Assembly (NCBI RefSeq): GCF_032854445.1 | Contig: NC_088304.1 | Location: 3,598,001-3,662,000 of the forward strand | DNA from: Liolophura sinensis | Taxonomy: Eukaryota; Mollusca; Polyplacophora; Chitonida; Chitonidae | Direction: 5' to 3' | Length of the DNA stretch: 64,000 bases | Part shown: positions 10,492 to 20,544 of the stretch, piece after piece | Layout of the letters: each line of letters begins with the position of its first letter | How positions within the stretch are numbered: position 1 is the first letter of the stretch | Made by a program: the position numbers and the translations under genes | The notes under the pieces: generated by a model | Databases searched by the model: none | Told to the model about the DNA's origin: nothing | The model's input: only the letters and a program-made list of their open reading frames with translations

Positions 10492-13400
10492 CTGAATAGC
10501 ATGCTTCATTATGTATTGAGCTAAAAGCGAAATGTTTACAGTATGTCCCTAAAACACTCTCTCATGTGTTCATCCTTTCCATGCAGATTACACATATTAC
10601 ATTATCGTGTTAAGACATTTTTTAATATTTCGTGTGAGAAATTTGAAACCTCAGGGATCCAACACTACAGAGCATGTTCACTGAAGTTCGTCTAGATTAA
10701 GGAGGTGTAGTTTTCCTCAGCTTAATTAATCTGTTTGGTGAAAGTAATATATTGCCGTCGTTGACCAATACGTCATTGTTTCGTATGAAGAATTTCGGAA
10801 TTTCGCACATTTAACTGAACAGAAACTTATTAAACTTTATTTCTACATTTATGTCTATATTCTACATTCATATTAAATGCAGCGATTTAACTACATAAAG
10901 CAACACGTTTATTTATTGCTTGAAATATAGCGAAAGTGTTTAAAAGTTTTTTTCTGCCACGATTATAATTGGAGACTAATATCTCAATTAAGGTTCATTT
11001 TTATACTTGTTTTACTTCGGCTTAAACCACATTTCTCTCTTAAAGAAAGAATACATAGGAATAGTAAACATCAAACGAGAGATGTGTCCTTTTCATTTAT
11101 ATAGTTCACAGTCTCGCTCAGTTTTTACGCATAGTTAAATTAAAATAGCATCATCTGTGATATAAATATATATTCCATATATGTATATCGCAATACTGAT
11201 GTTTGATTATTTTTATGGTGTTAAGCCGGAATGATTAAGTGCCTTATCAACACCTACACAACGTTTAAGGTTTGCTGTTTACATCAAGGATTCAAAATAA
11301 GACAAAAAGCCACGACGTGTTTATTTCATTTGCAATTTGTTTTGACACACATTGTCATCTTTCTTTTTCAATATCTACATGTGTGTCTGGTTGAACTCGG
11401 AAGCTTGGGTAGTTTATTATTGCGATTTATGCAACTTTCTTTTGCCACAAAGGAGACAAGTGCAGGTTTGCAACATTTGCTGGGAAAACTCGACTGGCTG
11501 AATCGGTCTAGAGATAAACATGTAGTTCGATGGTGAAGTCTATAAATATTTAATACAGGATCTGCTGTGATATCTGCCGTGGTAGTTTTAACAAATTAAA
11601 TTCAATTTCTTATTATATAATTTCTAATATATGGAATCCAAAATGGGCCCATCTTGCATTGTTTTTTATCATATCAAGAACAAAGGAATATTGTCGAAGT
11701 ATCGTTTTGAATATTTTATCTCAGTTAATTTATCTCAATATTCTATCGTTTTTCGTATATATATATATTTTTTATATCGTCCTAACTGGATATATTATAT
11801 ACATGTGCATATATCATTACATTGTTTTCAAGGCTTGTATATTTGTTATATTATTGTCAACAAATATTTTGTTACACGTTTACACATCTGTTCAGTTATA
11901 TACATGTACATGTACGCGTATTATTACATTAATACAAAGGTTTATATAACTGTAGGCATGTCTGTTCACTGATTCATTTTAATTTTGCTTGTTTCCCAGG
12001 CGTCTTTTCCCTGCGTTCAAATTGCGAATCTCTGGACTTGATAAGAAAGCTAAGTACATACTTCTGGTGGACGTTATACCAGTTGACAGTTACCGGTACA
12101 AGTACCACAATGGGCGCTGGCAGGTCGCGGGCAAGGCTGACCCGGAAATGCCCCGGAGGGTCTTCATCCACCCGGATTCCCCGTGCACAGGCGAACAGTG
12201 GATGGAAAAGGTCGTCTCCTTCCACAAACTCAAGCTTACAAATAACATATCCGACAAGAATGGCTATGTAAGTAATGGATATGTAAGTGAACCTTTTTAT
12301 CATTTCTCTTTTAGTTACTTCCACTTATTTCACTTGAACATTGTTATATTTATTTAAATATGACTCATGACAGTCTGTGTTTATTATGAAGACCTGTGCA
12401 CGCGTTTATACCGATTTGTTATCAGATTTGTTATCGTGGTAGCACGTTTACGAAATTGAGAAATGAAATTATTTCAGAAAGGCTCAATTCGATCTTAACG
12501 TAGCCGCTGACAATAATACAAACCACAGGCGCGTTATTATTCAAAACGCGGAGATGAAGAAGGAGGGCATGGCAGATGACATACCCTTGTCTGATGCCGC
12601 TGTTAAGTGAAATGCACGAGGTTATAGTGCACAGAACAAAGAGTACGTGCGGGCCTCAACGAGGACTAGACGATTCAGTTGCTATGGGCTTAGGGCGAAT
12701 TGAAGATCGCTTATTAAGGTGTATATAACATTGATTGATTTTGAGCGCGTTGATAAACAAGAAGAATATTGGATGGATTCAGGTTTTGTATGAAGCCGAG
12801 GATGAACACGTCCAGTGGCTCTGCTCGTATGAAAGGCGTTGTAGATTTCACGGCGTCGTGTTGGGATTCTCATAGTCATCTGGTAGTTGATCGAATTGTC
12901 GTGTTCCAACATTGACAAGGTACTTGTTTAACTTTTCTCTAGTCCCCGGTGCCAGTACATTGAATAACGATATCCCACCGCTCCTCCCCCGCCCACCCCG
13001 TAGTAAACCATATTATCGTTGGGTGATTATACAAAAACACTGTTGCACTGTTGAATTGCTATGCGTTGATTTGAAGCAAATTATTAAAATGAAATGTTCG
13101 TGTAGCCGTCAAGGATGATGCCACGCCATTTTTTTCATTCCTGTAACTGAGCCTACAGCTATTATACCGATTGAATTAAAGAGGTCGCCAGATTACGATC
13201 TGTGATCTTTAGGGACTGGAACAATGCTGAGTGGTTTTGCCAACTTTGTGTCGAAATCGGAGATAAATTGAGAGAAATCTGCCCTGGAACTCGCGACATA
13301 GACTTCCCATTTTAGTGCCTCTGGTGATTTGGATTTGGTTCCCATTAAAAGATAGGAATCTCTTCTTTAGTCAAGCAATTTGTGTTTTAGCATCATTTGT

Positions 13401-16166
13401 TGGCATTTGTGGAGGAGCATTCTATATGCAATTTATTTTCAAACCTAATTTACTAAACTGTCTGCCTGTTTACTAAAAACCAGATGATGTAAAAAAATTT
13501 TCTTAATTGCTTGTGCATATTTTGACGAATGGATTTCTTCTCTTTCAGTTTATCCTGAACTCCATGCACAAGTATCAGCCTCGCTTTCATTTGGTGAGAG
13601 CCAATGATATTCTTCGCTTGCCATACAGTACTTTCCGCACTTATGTGTTTAAAGAGACTGAATTTATAGCGGTGACAGCGTACCAAAACGAAAAGGTGAG
13701 ACTGTGAAATTACTAATATACCTAATCCATATATCAAAACGAAAATGGTTCTTCACTTAAGTTTAGTGATCCAGCAAGTCGATCGGTCAATAAGTTGACA
13801 CGAACTATGTAAGTAATATCCTTTGGCTGGTTAACATTTCGATGTAAAGATACGACACATATATTCGTAGTGCTGTGTATTTTTCTTGAAGTGTAACTGT
13901 GGGTTTTTTTAACCTAAGTTATGTACATACATATTAATTTAAAACCTGACAACACCTTCCACCTCAATCACATGCGTCATATAATATCTTCATTTGAATG
14001 TTTTAATTATTAATGTTTATGAAGTTCAAGTTTGTGATTAAATATTTATTCTTTCGGATGTACTTCACACATTTTTTTTGTACCAACCTTAAAACAATTT
14101 AGCTATGGATATCGATATATCTTATCTTGAATTCTTTTTAAGTCTTGTTGATAGTTTGTGGCCGTATAGCATTCATTTCTATAGGTACTATATTCTATCT
14201 GTCACTCACCCTAAGGTTGTGTTATTGTAACATATCATTGTTTGATAATCCGCAGTTGTGACAGACAATTATGTAATCCAGCTAGGTTATCTGCTGAATC
14301 AAATAAAACACCAACACCGATAATTTACTTATTTATCTTTATCCTGAATTCTTATTCAGTGTGACTGAGATGTATATTTTGTTACTGCAACATTCGTTCT
14401 TATTTGAGAGCCAAATTGTTATGCTTCCTTTCTGTCATTGTAATAGACTTCAGTCCCCAAGTATTCTGCTTGTAAATGTTTAACGACTTTTATCTGCCAC
14501 AATATTCTGCTATTCCATAGCAGAGGCCTATTTATCAAAGCATTCTGTTACAGTAACTGACTTATAGTCGCCACAATATTCTGTTATTGAATCAGACAGT
14601 TTTTAAATGCCCTTAAGTAATTTACTGAATCAAAAAAAAAAAACATAGAGAATTATATCAGCCTGAAATGTAATGAAATTCAATAGCGTGGACAACCGGG
14701 TCTAAATGTGGCACCATATTAAAAGTGTGTTTTCACTGATCTCGCATTAGGGTTATGTCAGCCATTGTATTTGTATCTGATTTTTGATTGGTCAGATAAC
14801 ACAGCTGAAGATTGACCACAACCCGTTTGCCAAAGGATTCCGAGAAAATGGGAACGGCAAGCGAGAGAAAAAGTAAGTGAACACGTCATATATGATTAAA
14901 ATCATGCGAGCATTTGTTAGATTTAATTCAACAGCAAATTTAACACGAAAAGTTTCGTGTATAGGAGTGTTACAGTTTAATGTGATGTTTTTCATTTTGT
15001 TAAGAGGCGTATATGTTTAGACACGATGTCTCCACATCAAAAAAAAAAAGGTTTCTTCACTTGATCATGGCGAAGTTAAAGTGTTGTTAAACAAATTACA
15101 TAAATTCTAATTAAATTTATCTTAATTACTTTTTTCCGTGAAGGATAAAAGAGATATTTCTAAACTCGCCCTCGTCGTCATCTTGGAAGCCTGAGAGCAA
15201 ATTCTCCCTGCGTTTTGCAGTATTGTTTTACTCCATTAAATGCACACATACGTTAAACGACACGGTTTGTCTGTCACAGTGTGTAATTTGTAGACGGTAT
15301 ATTGTATAATTTTCAATGAGATTGACGAATATACATATACACTATGTTATCAACAGTGTGAAAGTGTCACACTGGGGAAATACGTTGACATTCAATTATT
15401 TTTATCACACGAACACACTATTTTACACATTTCAACTTAACGACATTATCTTCCCTGGAAATTAGTAGGCTAGATTTTCTGTTTGTGTTTTTTTTTTCTT
15501 TTCATTACAGTGATTAATGGACAAAACTTACAATGGTGCAAGATATTTTATAATTATGATTTGATCATGTGCTTGAATTAATAATACATCTGCAAATTTG
15601 AATCAATAAACAAGATTATTTCGCGCAGTATCCTTAGATAGTGATTTCATAAGCTGTCAAATTATTCGGAAGCGATTTATTTTGCAGCATTTATCTGATT
15701 TCAAATATCTCTTTAAGAGCAAACAGACTATTTTAGGTAAAAATGCAAAGCATTTGTTACATTGTTGGATTGTGCTCTTCTTTTATGTGTGTTGATTTGA
15801 AAACATTTATAAATGTCTGGATTTTTATCTGTTGTAGACGTCTAGTCTCTACTGCTGATGGTGAAATCGTCGTCCATGATGATGACGTCAGAGACAGTAA
15901 CCATAGTGATGATGACGACATGGAGGAGATTGACATGGAAGATGTTGATGACAAACCTCTGCCAATCATCACACCAGAACGTAAGTTTTGTATCCACAAT
16001 TGAAAAATAGATATGTAAGAGACAGAGAATATTATTTATGTAACCAATTTTTCTGAAACTTGACCTTTTGGTATTGATCTATTGATATTTGCTCCGACAG
16101 TATGTCCTGACAAATTCGCTATTTAGAAATGTGGCCCCTGTTATTTCTGAACCATAATGTTTTTCA

Positions 16167-16199
<33 letters not shown>

Positions 16200-17651
16200 G
16201 ATTGGTGTTTTACGCCGTACTCAAGAATATTTCACTTATACAACGGCGGCCAGCATTATGGTGGGTGGAAACCGGGCAGAGCCCGGAGGAAACCCACGAC
16301 CATCCGCAGGTTGCTGACAGACCTTCTCACGTACGGCCGGAGAGGAAGCCAGCATGAGCTGGACTTGAACTCACAGCGACCGCATTGGTGAGAGACTCCT
16401 GGGTCATTACGCTGCGCTAGCGCTTTAACCGACTGAGCCACGGAGGCCCCTTTTTCAAAGATAGATATTCAAGAATGTAAACTAGTATTTATGTATCAAA
16501 TTTAGAAAAATAGTACAGCGTTCCTGTTCGTTCTGTCACGGTGTTTAAGATGGCTCTTTATTTCATTTCAATGTGTGCAGTCTCAATGAATTAGTCTTTC
16601 CCATTGCCATCCTGTAGCAACTTTTATCATTTGGTATTTCCGGTGCTTACTTTCAGCCACCGACAAGAGTGAATCCCAAAATGTCAGCAGCCCACCTGAA
16701 GCTGTGTCAGTCAAAGAGGATCCGAAAGAGGCTTCGTCCCAAGCCTCACCCAGTCAACGAGAAGCCAAGTCCCCAAGTATCGCGGAATCCAGAAGTTCCA
16801 CGCCAAAAGACGCATGCAGGTCTCCACCCTCAAGGAATCGCTCACCTCACCAACCCTTGGTTCGTCTGCCGATGATGGACCCCCACGCCAGGGGATCACT
16901 TCCGGTGTCCCCAATACCTCACGTGCCAAGGCCTGCAATCCCATCTCCAGAACCACAAGTGACCCCCGCGAGGACCCGGGAACCGCACTCTCCGGCAGCC
17001 GCCGTGAAGCCTTCCCCAGAGTTAAAGACCCCGCCAAAGTCACTGGATGAACCTCGGCATCGTCACGATCGGTCACCAGACCTTAAGACCGAGAAGTCTC
17101 CGTTGTCATCGAAGTTCGTCAGCCCGCCAAATGTGACAGTGATCCAGCCTACAGCCACGCACGCCTCCCCCGGCAGTTTGTCCTGCTACTGCCCCAGTGT
17201 CAGTGCAGGGACTATGTTCAGTTCGGGCATGTGTGGGCTCCCCTCGTCCTGCTTGCCACACCCTATTCCGGGACTTCCCGCACCCTCCAGCGTGCCCAGT
17301 TTGTCCTCTACCTCCGGACAGTCCCCTCTCAACTCACACGCCATGCTGGCCTATTTTCAGTTTCAGGCGGCGGGGCAGCACTTGGGGTTGCACCCTAGTT
17401 ATCCTAGCAGCACAGCTCTCCCCGGAGGCTGCAGCAAACCGTGTACCTCTCCGAACTGCAACTGTCACTATGGACCCGTGTTTCCTTCAAGGCCCGGCAA
17501 CACCTCGCGATTCTCACCTTACGTTGTGCCCAGCTCCTCACATCTCTCTCCAAAATCAAAAGACAGTCTTCCCAGCTCAAGACATTCTCCCCATTCCCCC
17601 GATGGCTTCGGACTAAGGAAAGACCCCATGTGCAAATGTTGTGACAAGTGA
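1891..17651 (+). CDS. Tbx2/3: T-box transcription factor, Tbx2/3 subfamily (six coding exons)
   Basis: Joining 1891-2303, 12000-12267, 13549-13695, 14796-14872, 15838-15980 and 16657-17651 gives an uninterrupted 680-residue protein; human TBX2 and TBX3 are of similar length. Every junction keeps frame and uses GT-AG sites. Residues about 117-302 form a complete T-box DNA-binding domain: KDLWGNFH start, [68 protein letters not shown] and NPFAKGF. The segment [16 protein letters not shown] is characteristic of Tbx2/3. [10 protein letters not shown] near the N-terminus matches vertebrate M(A/S)YHPFLPHR. After the T-box come an acidic linker (about 313-340), a Pro/Ser-rich region and RFSPY at 634, resembling the conserved C-terminal RFSPY of vertebrate Tbx2/3. 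Family members are nuclear repressors that bind AGGTGTGA half-sites and pattern eye, limb, heart and dorsal structures. Start choice: ATG 1891 adds 23 residues before the conserved Met at 1960; vertebrate proteins also carry such an extension, but 1960 has the better context. Confidence 0.95.
3849..3893. repeat. (TA)n microsatellite
   Basis: About 45 bp of alternating T and A in intron 1. Confidence 0.95.
5895..5968 (+). mobile_element. SINE 3' tail fragment
   Basis: GTGAAATATTCTCGAGTACG followed by GCGTAAAACAC and AAATAAATAAATGG matches the 3' core of the SINE family seen throughout the window. The 5' part is missing or too diverged to see. Confidence 0.6.
5979..6031. repeat. (GT)n microsatellite
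   Basis: About 26 uninterrupted GT repeats next to a SINE tail. Confidence 0.95.
6222..6790. repeat. 78-bp minisatellite carrying T-box half-sites, intron 1
   Basis: Pyrimidine-rich tandem array. The best-ordered copies (6461-6700) repeat every 78 bp and are built of smaller TCTCACACC / TTGTTTCTTGTCTACC / CAGTTTCTACCTCAC blocks. 78 is a multiple of three, so ORFs stay open in several frames on both strands (168, 193 and 104 residues); these are not genes. TCACACCT, the reverse complement of the T-box half-site AGGTGTGA, occurs at 6226, 6302 and 6413. TCACACCC occurs at 6463, 6541 and 6619. Confidence 0.85.
7200..7560. promoter_or_regulatory. GC-balanced island in intron 1, candidate regulatory element
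   Basis: A non-repetitive stretch of clearly higher GC and CpG content than the surrounding intron, flanked by AT-rich and T-rich sequence. Short ORFs exist on both strands but none resembles a known protein. An intronic enhancer or alternative promoter is possible; an old mobile-element remnant is an alternative. Confidence 0.25.
8151..8630. mobile_element. 480-bp MITE-like element with TA target duplication and internal minisatellite
   Basis: Terminal inverted repeats CTCACAAAAAGCAAA (8151-8165) and TTTGCTTTTTGAGAG (8616-8630) match at 14 of 15 positions. TA dinucleotides flank them at 8149-8150 and 8631-8632, as expected for Tc1/mariner-type insertion. No transposase is encoded. The left half is filled by about six 44-bp tandem repeats, and the right half carries an inverted, single-copy version of the same ACAAATTGTG/ACCTGTG sequence, so the element could fold back on itself. 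Confidence 0.6.
8178..8440. repeat. 44-bp tandem repeat inside the MITE-like element
   Basis: About six imperfect copies of a unit containing GCACAATTTGTGTAG, CAGGCACACATTAATTG and TAACAAA. They are most regular between 8228 and 8440. Confidence 0.85.
10431..10488. repeat. (TA)n microsatellite
   Basis: 58 bp of alternating T and A in intron 1. Confidence 0.95.
12000..12267 (+). CDS. Tbx2/3: Tbx2/3 coding exon 2
   Basis: Completes Arg138 and encodes residues 139-227 of the T-box: [19 protein letters not shown], the [10 protein letters not shown] strand, [19 protein letters not shown] and [16 protein letters not shown]. Acceptor TTTCCCAG|G; first donor TAT|GTAAGT (phase 0). A second in-frame donor lies 15 bases downstream. 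Confidence 0.95.
12268..12282 (+). other. Tbx2/3: Alternative 15-nt exon 2 extension from tandem splice donors
   Basis: AATGGCTATGTAAGT (12259-12273) is tandemly duplicated with one change as 12274-12288, creating a second GTAAGT donor at 12283. Use of the distal donor adds five in-frame residues, VSNGY, between NGY and FILNSMHK of the T-box. Both donors fit the consensus, so both isoforms are plausible. Confidence 0.6.
12268..13548 (+). other. Intron 2 of Tbx2/3
   Basis: Phase-0 intron of about 1.3 kb with acceptor TCTCTTTCAG. Nothing inside can be supported as an exon: a stretch at 12545-12610 has an 18-codon ORF starting MKKEG, but no good in-frame splice pair. Confidence 0.85.
13549..13695 (+). 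CDS. Tbx2/3: Tbx2/3 coding exon 3
   Basis: Encodes residues 228-276: [14 protein letters not shown], then [19 protein letters not shown] and [14 protein letters not shown]. It holds the most subfamily-diagnostic part of the T-box. Phase 0 at both ends; donor AAG|GTGAGA. Confidence 0.96.
13696..14795 (+). other. Intron 3 of Tbx2/3
   Basis: About 1.1 kb, phase 0, with a weak pyrimidine tract before the acceptor GATTGGTCAG. It contains only loosely repeated CCACAATATTCTG motifs (about 14499 and 14572) and AT-rich sequence. Confidence 0.85.
14796..14872 (+). CDS. Tbx2/3: Tbx2/3 coding exon 4
   Basis: Encodes residues 277-301 plus two bases of Lys302: [15 protein letters not shown] and [11 protein letters not shown], the C-terminal helix and basic end of the T-box. 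The donor is AA|GTAAGT; read-through would stop at once at TAA 14874-14876. Confidence 0.95.
14873..15837 (+). other. Intron 4 of Tbx2/3
   Basis: About 965 bp, phase 2, acceptor CTGTTGTAG. AT-rich with no repeat or gene visible. Confidence 0.85.
15838..15980 (+). CDS. Tbx2/3: Tbx2/3 coding exon 5 (acidic linker)
   Basis: Completes Lys302 and encodes residues 303-349: [19 protein letters not shown], then a run of Asp/Glu ([15 protein letters not shown]) and KPLPIITPE. Phase 2 in, phase 1 out, donor C|GTAAGT. An acidic segment here is poorly conserved in sequence among family members but fits an unstructured linker. Confidence 0.9.
16160..16171. repeat. Target-site duplication of intronic SINE, left copy
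   Basis: TTTTTCAAAGAT, identical to 16451-16462. Confidence 0.85.
16172..16450 (-). mobile_element. Full-length tRNA-derived SINE in Tbx2/3 intron 5
   Basis: On the - strand it starts GGGGCCTCCGTGGCTCAGTC (A box TGGCTCAGTCGG), has a B box GAGTTCAAGTCC, then the family core (GCTGGCTTCCTCTCCGGCCG ... CCACCATAATGCTGGCCGCC ... GTGAAATATTCTTGAGTACG ... AAAACACCAATC) and a poly-A tail. It is flanked by perfect 12-bp direct repeats and lies antisense to the host gene. This is the best reference copy for the other SINE fragments. The family resembles the broadly distributed tRNA-headed invertebrate SINEs, possibly MetaSINE-type; the exact family name is not verified. Confidence 0.9.
16451..16462. 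repeat. Target-site duplication of intronic SINE, right copy
   Basis: TTTTTCAAAGAT, identical to 16160-16171. Confidence 0.85.
16657..17651 (+). CDS. Tbx2/3: Tbx2/3 coding exon 6 (C-terminal regulatory region)
   Basis: Encodes residues 350-680 and the TGA stop at 17649-17651. It is Pro/Ser-rich with many SP pairs. A Gly/Ser/Ala-rich part contains [20 protein letters not shown], comparable in position to the hydrophobic FLHP-type segment of vertebrate Tbx2/3. [11 protein letters not shown] matches the RFSPY motif near the C-terminus of TBX2/TBX3. Unusual cysteines occur in three clusters: CYCP...[21 protein letters not shown] and the terminal CKCCDK. Confidence 0.93.
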
Positions 17652-17763
17652 TAGTAACCAGTGAGGACATGTAATGGCCTGTCTGATGAATGAAGCAACC
17701 TCAAAAGTTTTCACAAAGTTAAAACCATCACCATCATCATCATTATCATCATCCTAGTGGGCT

Positions 17764-17774
17764 TGCGCATGCGC
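17764..17774. promoter_or_regulatory. TGCGCATGCGC palindrome (NRF-1-like site)
   Basis: Matches 11 of the 12 bases of the NRF-1 consensus TGCGCATGCGCA, 113 bp after the stop codon. Function unknown. Confidence 0.3.
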
Positions 17775-17788
17775 CACATGGAAGAATG

Positions 17789-17807
17789 GTCCCAGGCGTG
17801 CTGGGAC
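17789..17807 (+). other. Perfect GC-rich stem-loop in the 3' UTR
   Basis: GTCCCAG and CTGGGAC form a 7-bp stem around a 5-base loop, GCGTG. Confidence 0.45.
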
Positions 17808-19461
17808 GATCACCGCAATATCGGGTTCAAGCTTCAGCCTGTGTGTACATGTCTATTCATTCCACGTCGTCGTTGTTGTTGTTACTGTTGTGCATAATAC
17901 GCCGTGAGGCGACCGTCTAGTCAGTGTGGCTACACTTATTATTTGACTGAGGAGCAGGGAGACAGGCTTCTAAGGGGAAAGTGGAATTCAGCATAGAATG
18001 GAGAGGAGCGGGTGGGCAACTGCAGAAGATGGAAATGTGCTATCCATACAACTGACCCGTCCATTATGATCAGGTAAGCCAAGGCTGTTCAACAATTGCG
18101 AACATAAAAAGTTCCATTATATTTCAATTTGTGGTGAGTGTTGGTATGGGTAAAGGTGAAGACAACTGAAGTATAGACACCATTTTGTGATATTGTAGCT
18201 ATAACTAAATGTTGTAGATGATAGTTAAATGCTCTTTTATAGAGATGGAGCCCAGACCCCGACTTAAAATGTTCGCATCTTTATTGTTAGTCAAATCCTT
18301 ACTGATATGTTCAACAGCTGAGAATGGAGAAAGTTTTTGTTATTATAAAGAAATCGGCATAAAACTAGCTTGTTCTGTCAAAGTAATTCAAGATACGAGC
18401 TTGTTTATAATCGGGTCTAAATTTACAGAACATTATCTGTGCTTCAGTGCAAAAAATATAGAATTTCTGTTGCTAGTTTGTAATATAGAGGTGTAATTTG
18501 AATATTTGTCTAATTGTTTTCAGTGAGCTAGGCGTTTTGTCGTTACTGGCAGATGACTGTGCTATTTGTCATATCCTGGTCGAAAGTTGACAGTACACTG
18601 ACATGCTTCGAATTGTAATGGTGAGTGTCTTCATGTGAATTTCACCTTATGCAAGTACTTGCGTTTTAAAGAGAACAAGCTCCATTTGTTTTAGTAATGA
18701 ATAGAATATTTACTTTGGTATATGAAGTGTCATACACATCAAGTGCTAATACTGACATTGTCATCAATTTAATCAGAAGAGGTCTAATATTTGAAGAGAA
18801 TGAAAGCTAAAAATGTTGTAAGGCTCATCAGATTAACTGTTGAAAACTATGTGTAAAAATGTTTTCCTTTTGGGGGGAGGGGATTTGTTTAAAGATATAC
18901 TCCAAAATATTTAAATTCTATGGTGTGCTTGATTAGTGACGTAACAGGTGTTTTAGATACTCTGACGTCATGAGTCGTTTTTCTCAACTCTAAACACAGC
19001 TTTTAATGCTGGATTAGTTTTTATTACTGACTAGTAGGAGATTATTTAAATAACCCTGGCATTTAATTCATCCATATAAAAAAAGAAAAAGATCTCTCTT
19101 GTTGCTTACTTCATTTAAGTGTCTTCATTTAATGCTGTCTTTTTTATTCAAGTGTTGGTTTGATAGTTTTCTCGTGAAGACCATTCTTGTTATTAATCAA
19201 ATGGTTTTGTTTTGATTCCTTTCAGAATCATAGCAACTGATGGGAATTTATGGAAGAAGTTAAGTGACCCGACCCTCCACTTCCGGTCACCATATCGAGT
19301 CACTGTTCGTCGTGCATAGCCGCAGATTCGGACTCTGACATCGGATATATCATTTATTACCTCAGATTTCGCCAGGCGTGGGCTGCCTGCAAACCCAACA
19401 ATCGTCATGCAAAATATCCTATTACTCTGTGGAAAACTGATGACACCGTTACTTTTGTAGA

Positions 19462-19467
19462 AATAAA
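19462..19467 (+). terminator. Candidate polyadenylation signal AATAAA
   Basis: First canonical AATAAA found after the Tbx2/3 stop, about 1.8 kb downstream. Another is at 19898-19903. Confidence 0.3.
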
Positions 19468-19910
19468 TTTACATTTGTGTATCCATTTTATGGTGAAAAA
19501 TCAAACATCTCTGTGTAGAATAGATTAGTCATAAATGTCATTAGTACATCAAGATTGTCAAGATTAATTTACAGTGATTGCAGCCAGCACAACCGAGTAA
19601 TGTGCAGTTGTGTTGCGTCGTCCTATGTTTTTGCTGACAATATTTTATGACGCGTGTACTTGTCCACTTGTGCGTATTGTCCACTTAACCCAAGGCTGTC
19701 CTGAACTCCATGCTGAATGTCTGCACTTTTAGTGCTGAATAACTTAACTTAAATTGTGATATGTATGAAAGATATATAAATATATGAAATATATATATAT
19801 AAATAAATATATAATTATCAAAAATCCACACAAATGTTGAATGTACATGTCGAAACATTACTTCTTTTTTTTTCAAAAATGTGTTCCATTGTGCAATAAT
19901 AAATGAAAGT

Positions 19911-20463
19911 TGATTAAGACATATGAATTACGTTGTATTTTTCATTATGACCTTTTTTAATCGCCCCTATATGGTTGAAATAATGTGTCAGTCCCAGTCA
20001 TCCATTACTTGGAAATGTACCGCGGTTCAGATGCGATTTGATTAGGCGCTTGATCAGAGATCACATGCTCGTAGCCCGCTCTCGCTGTTTTGACTACGGC
20101 TTTAAGTCCAGAGGTTTGCACGGCACAAGGCACTCCAGTTTCCTCCACTCATATACCTGGCCACCAGCTAATAGGGTTAAAAAGCTGTAGCATGATGTTT
20201 AAATACGAATCACGTCAATGACTGGATGTCCTAAACGTGTCGAGTAACGTCTTATGAAATAATGTACAACTTTTTATTTTCTACAAACGGATCCAGATAT
20301 TTAGGTTGTGGCCAATTTTGTGTATTCTGGCGCATTATTGGTGTATTTACTTATGTATAAAATTTTGATCTCATCGTTTGGCATCTTTGGACATTGATAT
20401 TTTGTTATCAAGCTTTTAAAAAATCATATCACCGGAAAGTTGAGGATTTTAGAATTCATTCAT
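19911..20463. other. Intergenic, possible old tRNA-derived repeat remnant
   Basis: AT-rich. A stretch at about 20030-20170 (GCTTGATCAGAGATCACATG ... TTTCCTCCACTCATATACCTGGCC) loosely resembles SINE heads and cores but is too diverged to assign. Confidence 0.25.
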
Positions 20464-20540
20464 TTACTTGATGTTGTTTAACGCCATACTCAAAAATTTT
20501 TCGCTTCTACGATGTAAGCCCCCAAATGGGTGGGTAAAGT
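20464..20540 (-). mobile_element. SINE 3' fragment at the left edge of the 27-bp array
   Basis: Reads GTTTAACGCCATACTCAAAA ... CGCTTCTACGATG ... GGGTGGG, the reverse complement of the SINE core, and runs directly into the minisatellite. Confidence 0.55.
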
Positions 20541-20544
20541 CTGA

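Larger units (their letters stand above)
2304..11999 (+). other. Intron 1 of Tbx2/3 (9.7 kb)
   Basis: Phase-2 intron, GTAGGT donor and TTTCCCAG acceptor, AT-rich. Repeats inside it are listed separately. No T-box paralogous exon or nested gene is recognisable; the small ORFs are unsupported. Stretches 2.3-3.8, 4.0-5.9, 8.7-10.4 and 10.5-12.0 kb show nothing beyond low-complexity AT sequence. A large first intron is a common site of enhancers in developmental genes. Confidence 0.85.
15981..16656 (+). other. Intron 5 of Tbx2/3
   Basis: 676 bp, phase 1, acceptor CTTACTTTCAG. Nearly half of it is the SINE at 16172-16450. Confidence 0.9.
17652..19910 (+). other. Likely 3' UTR and 3' flank of Tbx2/3
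   Basis: After the stop there is a CAT-rich run (17725-17753), a GC-rich hairpin, then ordinary AT-rich DNA. The first canonical AATAAA signals found downstream are at 19462-19467 and 19898-19903; a non-canonical earlier signal cannot be excluded, so the transcript end is uncertain. No other gene is seen. Confidence 0.45.

Noticed and set aside
12467-12610. Possible alternative exon in intron 2 (equivalent of TBX3 exon 2a)
   Set aside because: The candidate acceptor has a poor pyrimidine tract, and the phase-0 reading frame meets a stop after six codons.
16370-16450. tRNA gene
   Set aside because: The A and B boxes belong to the SINE head; the cloverleaf is degenerate and the element has a SINE core, tail and target duplications.
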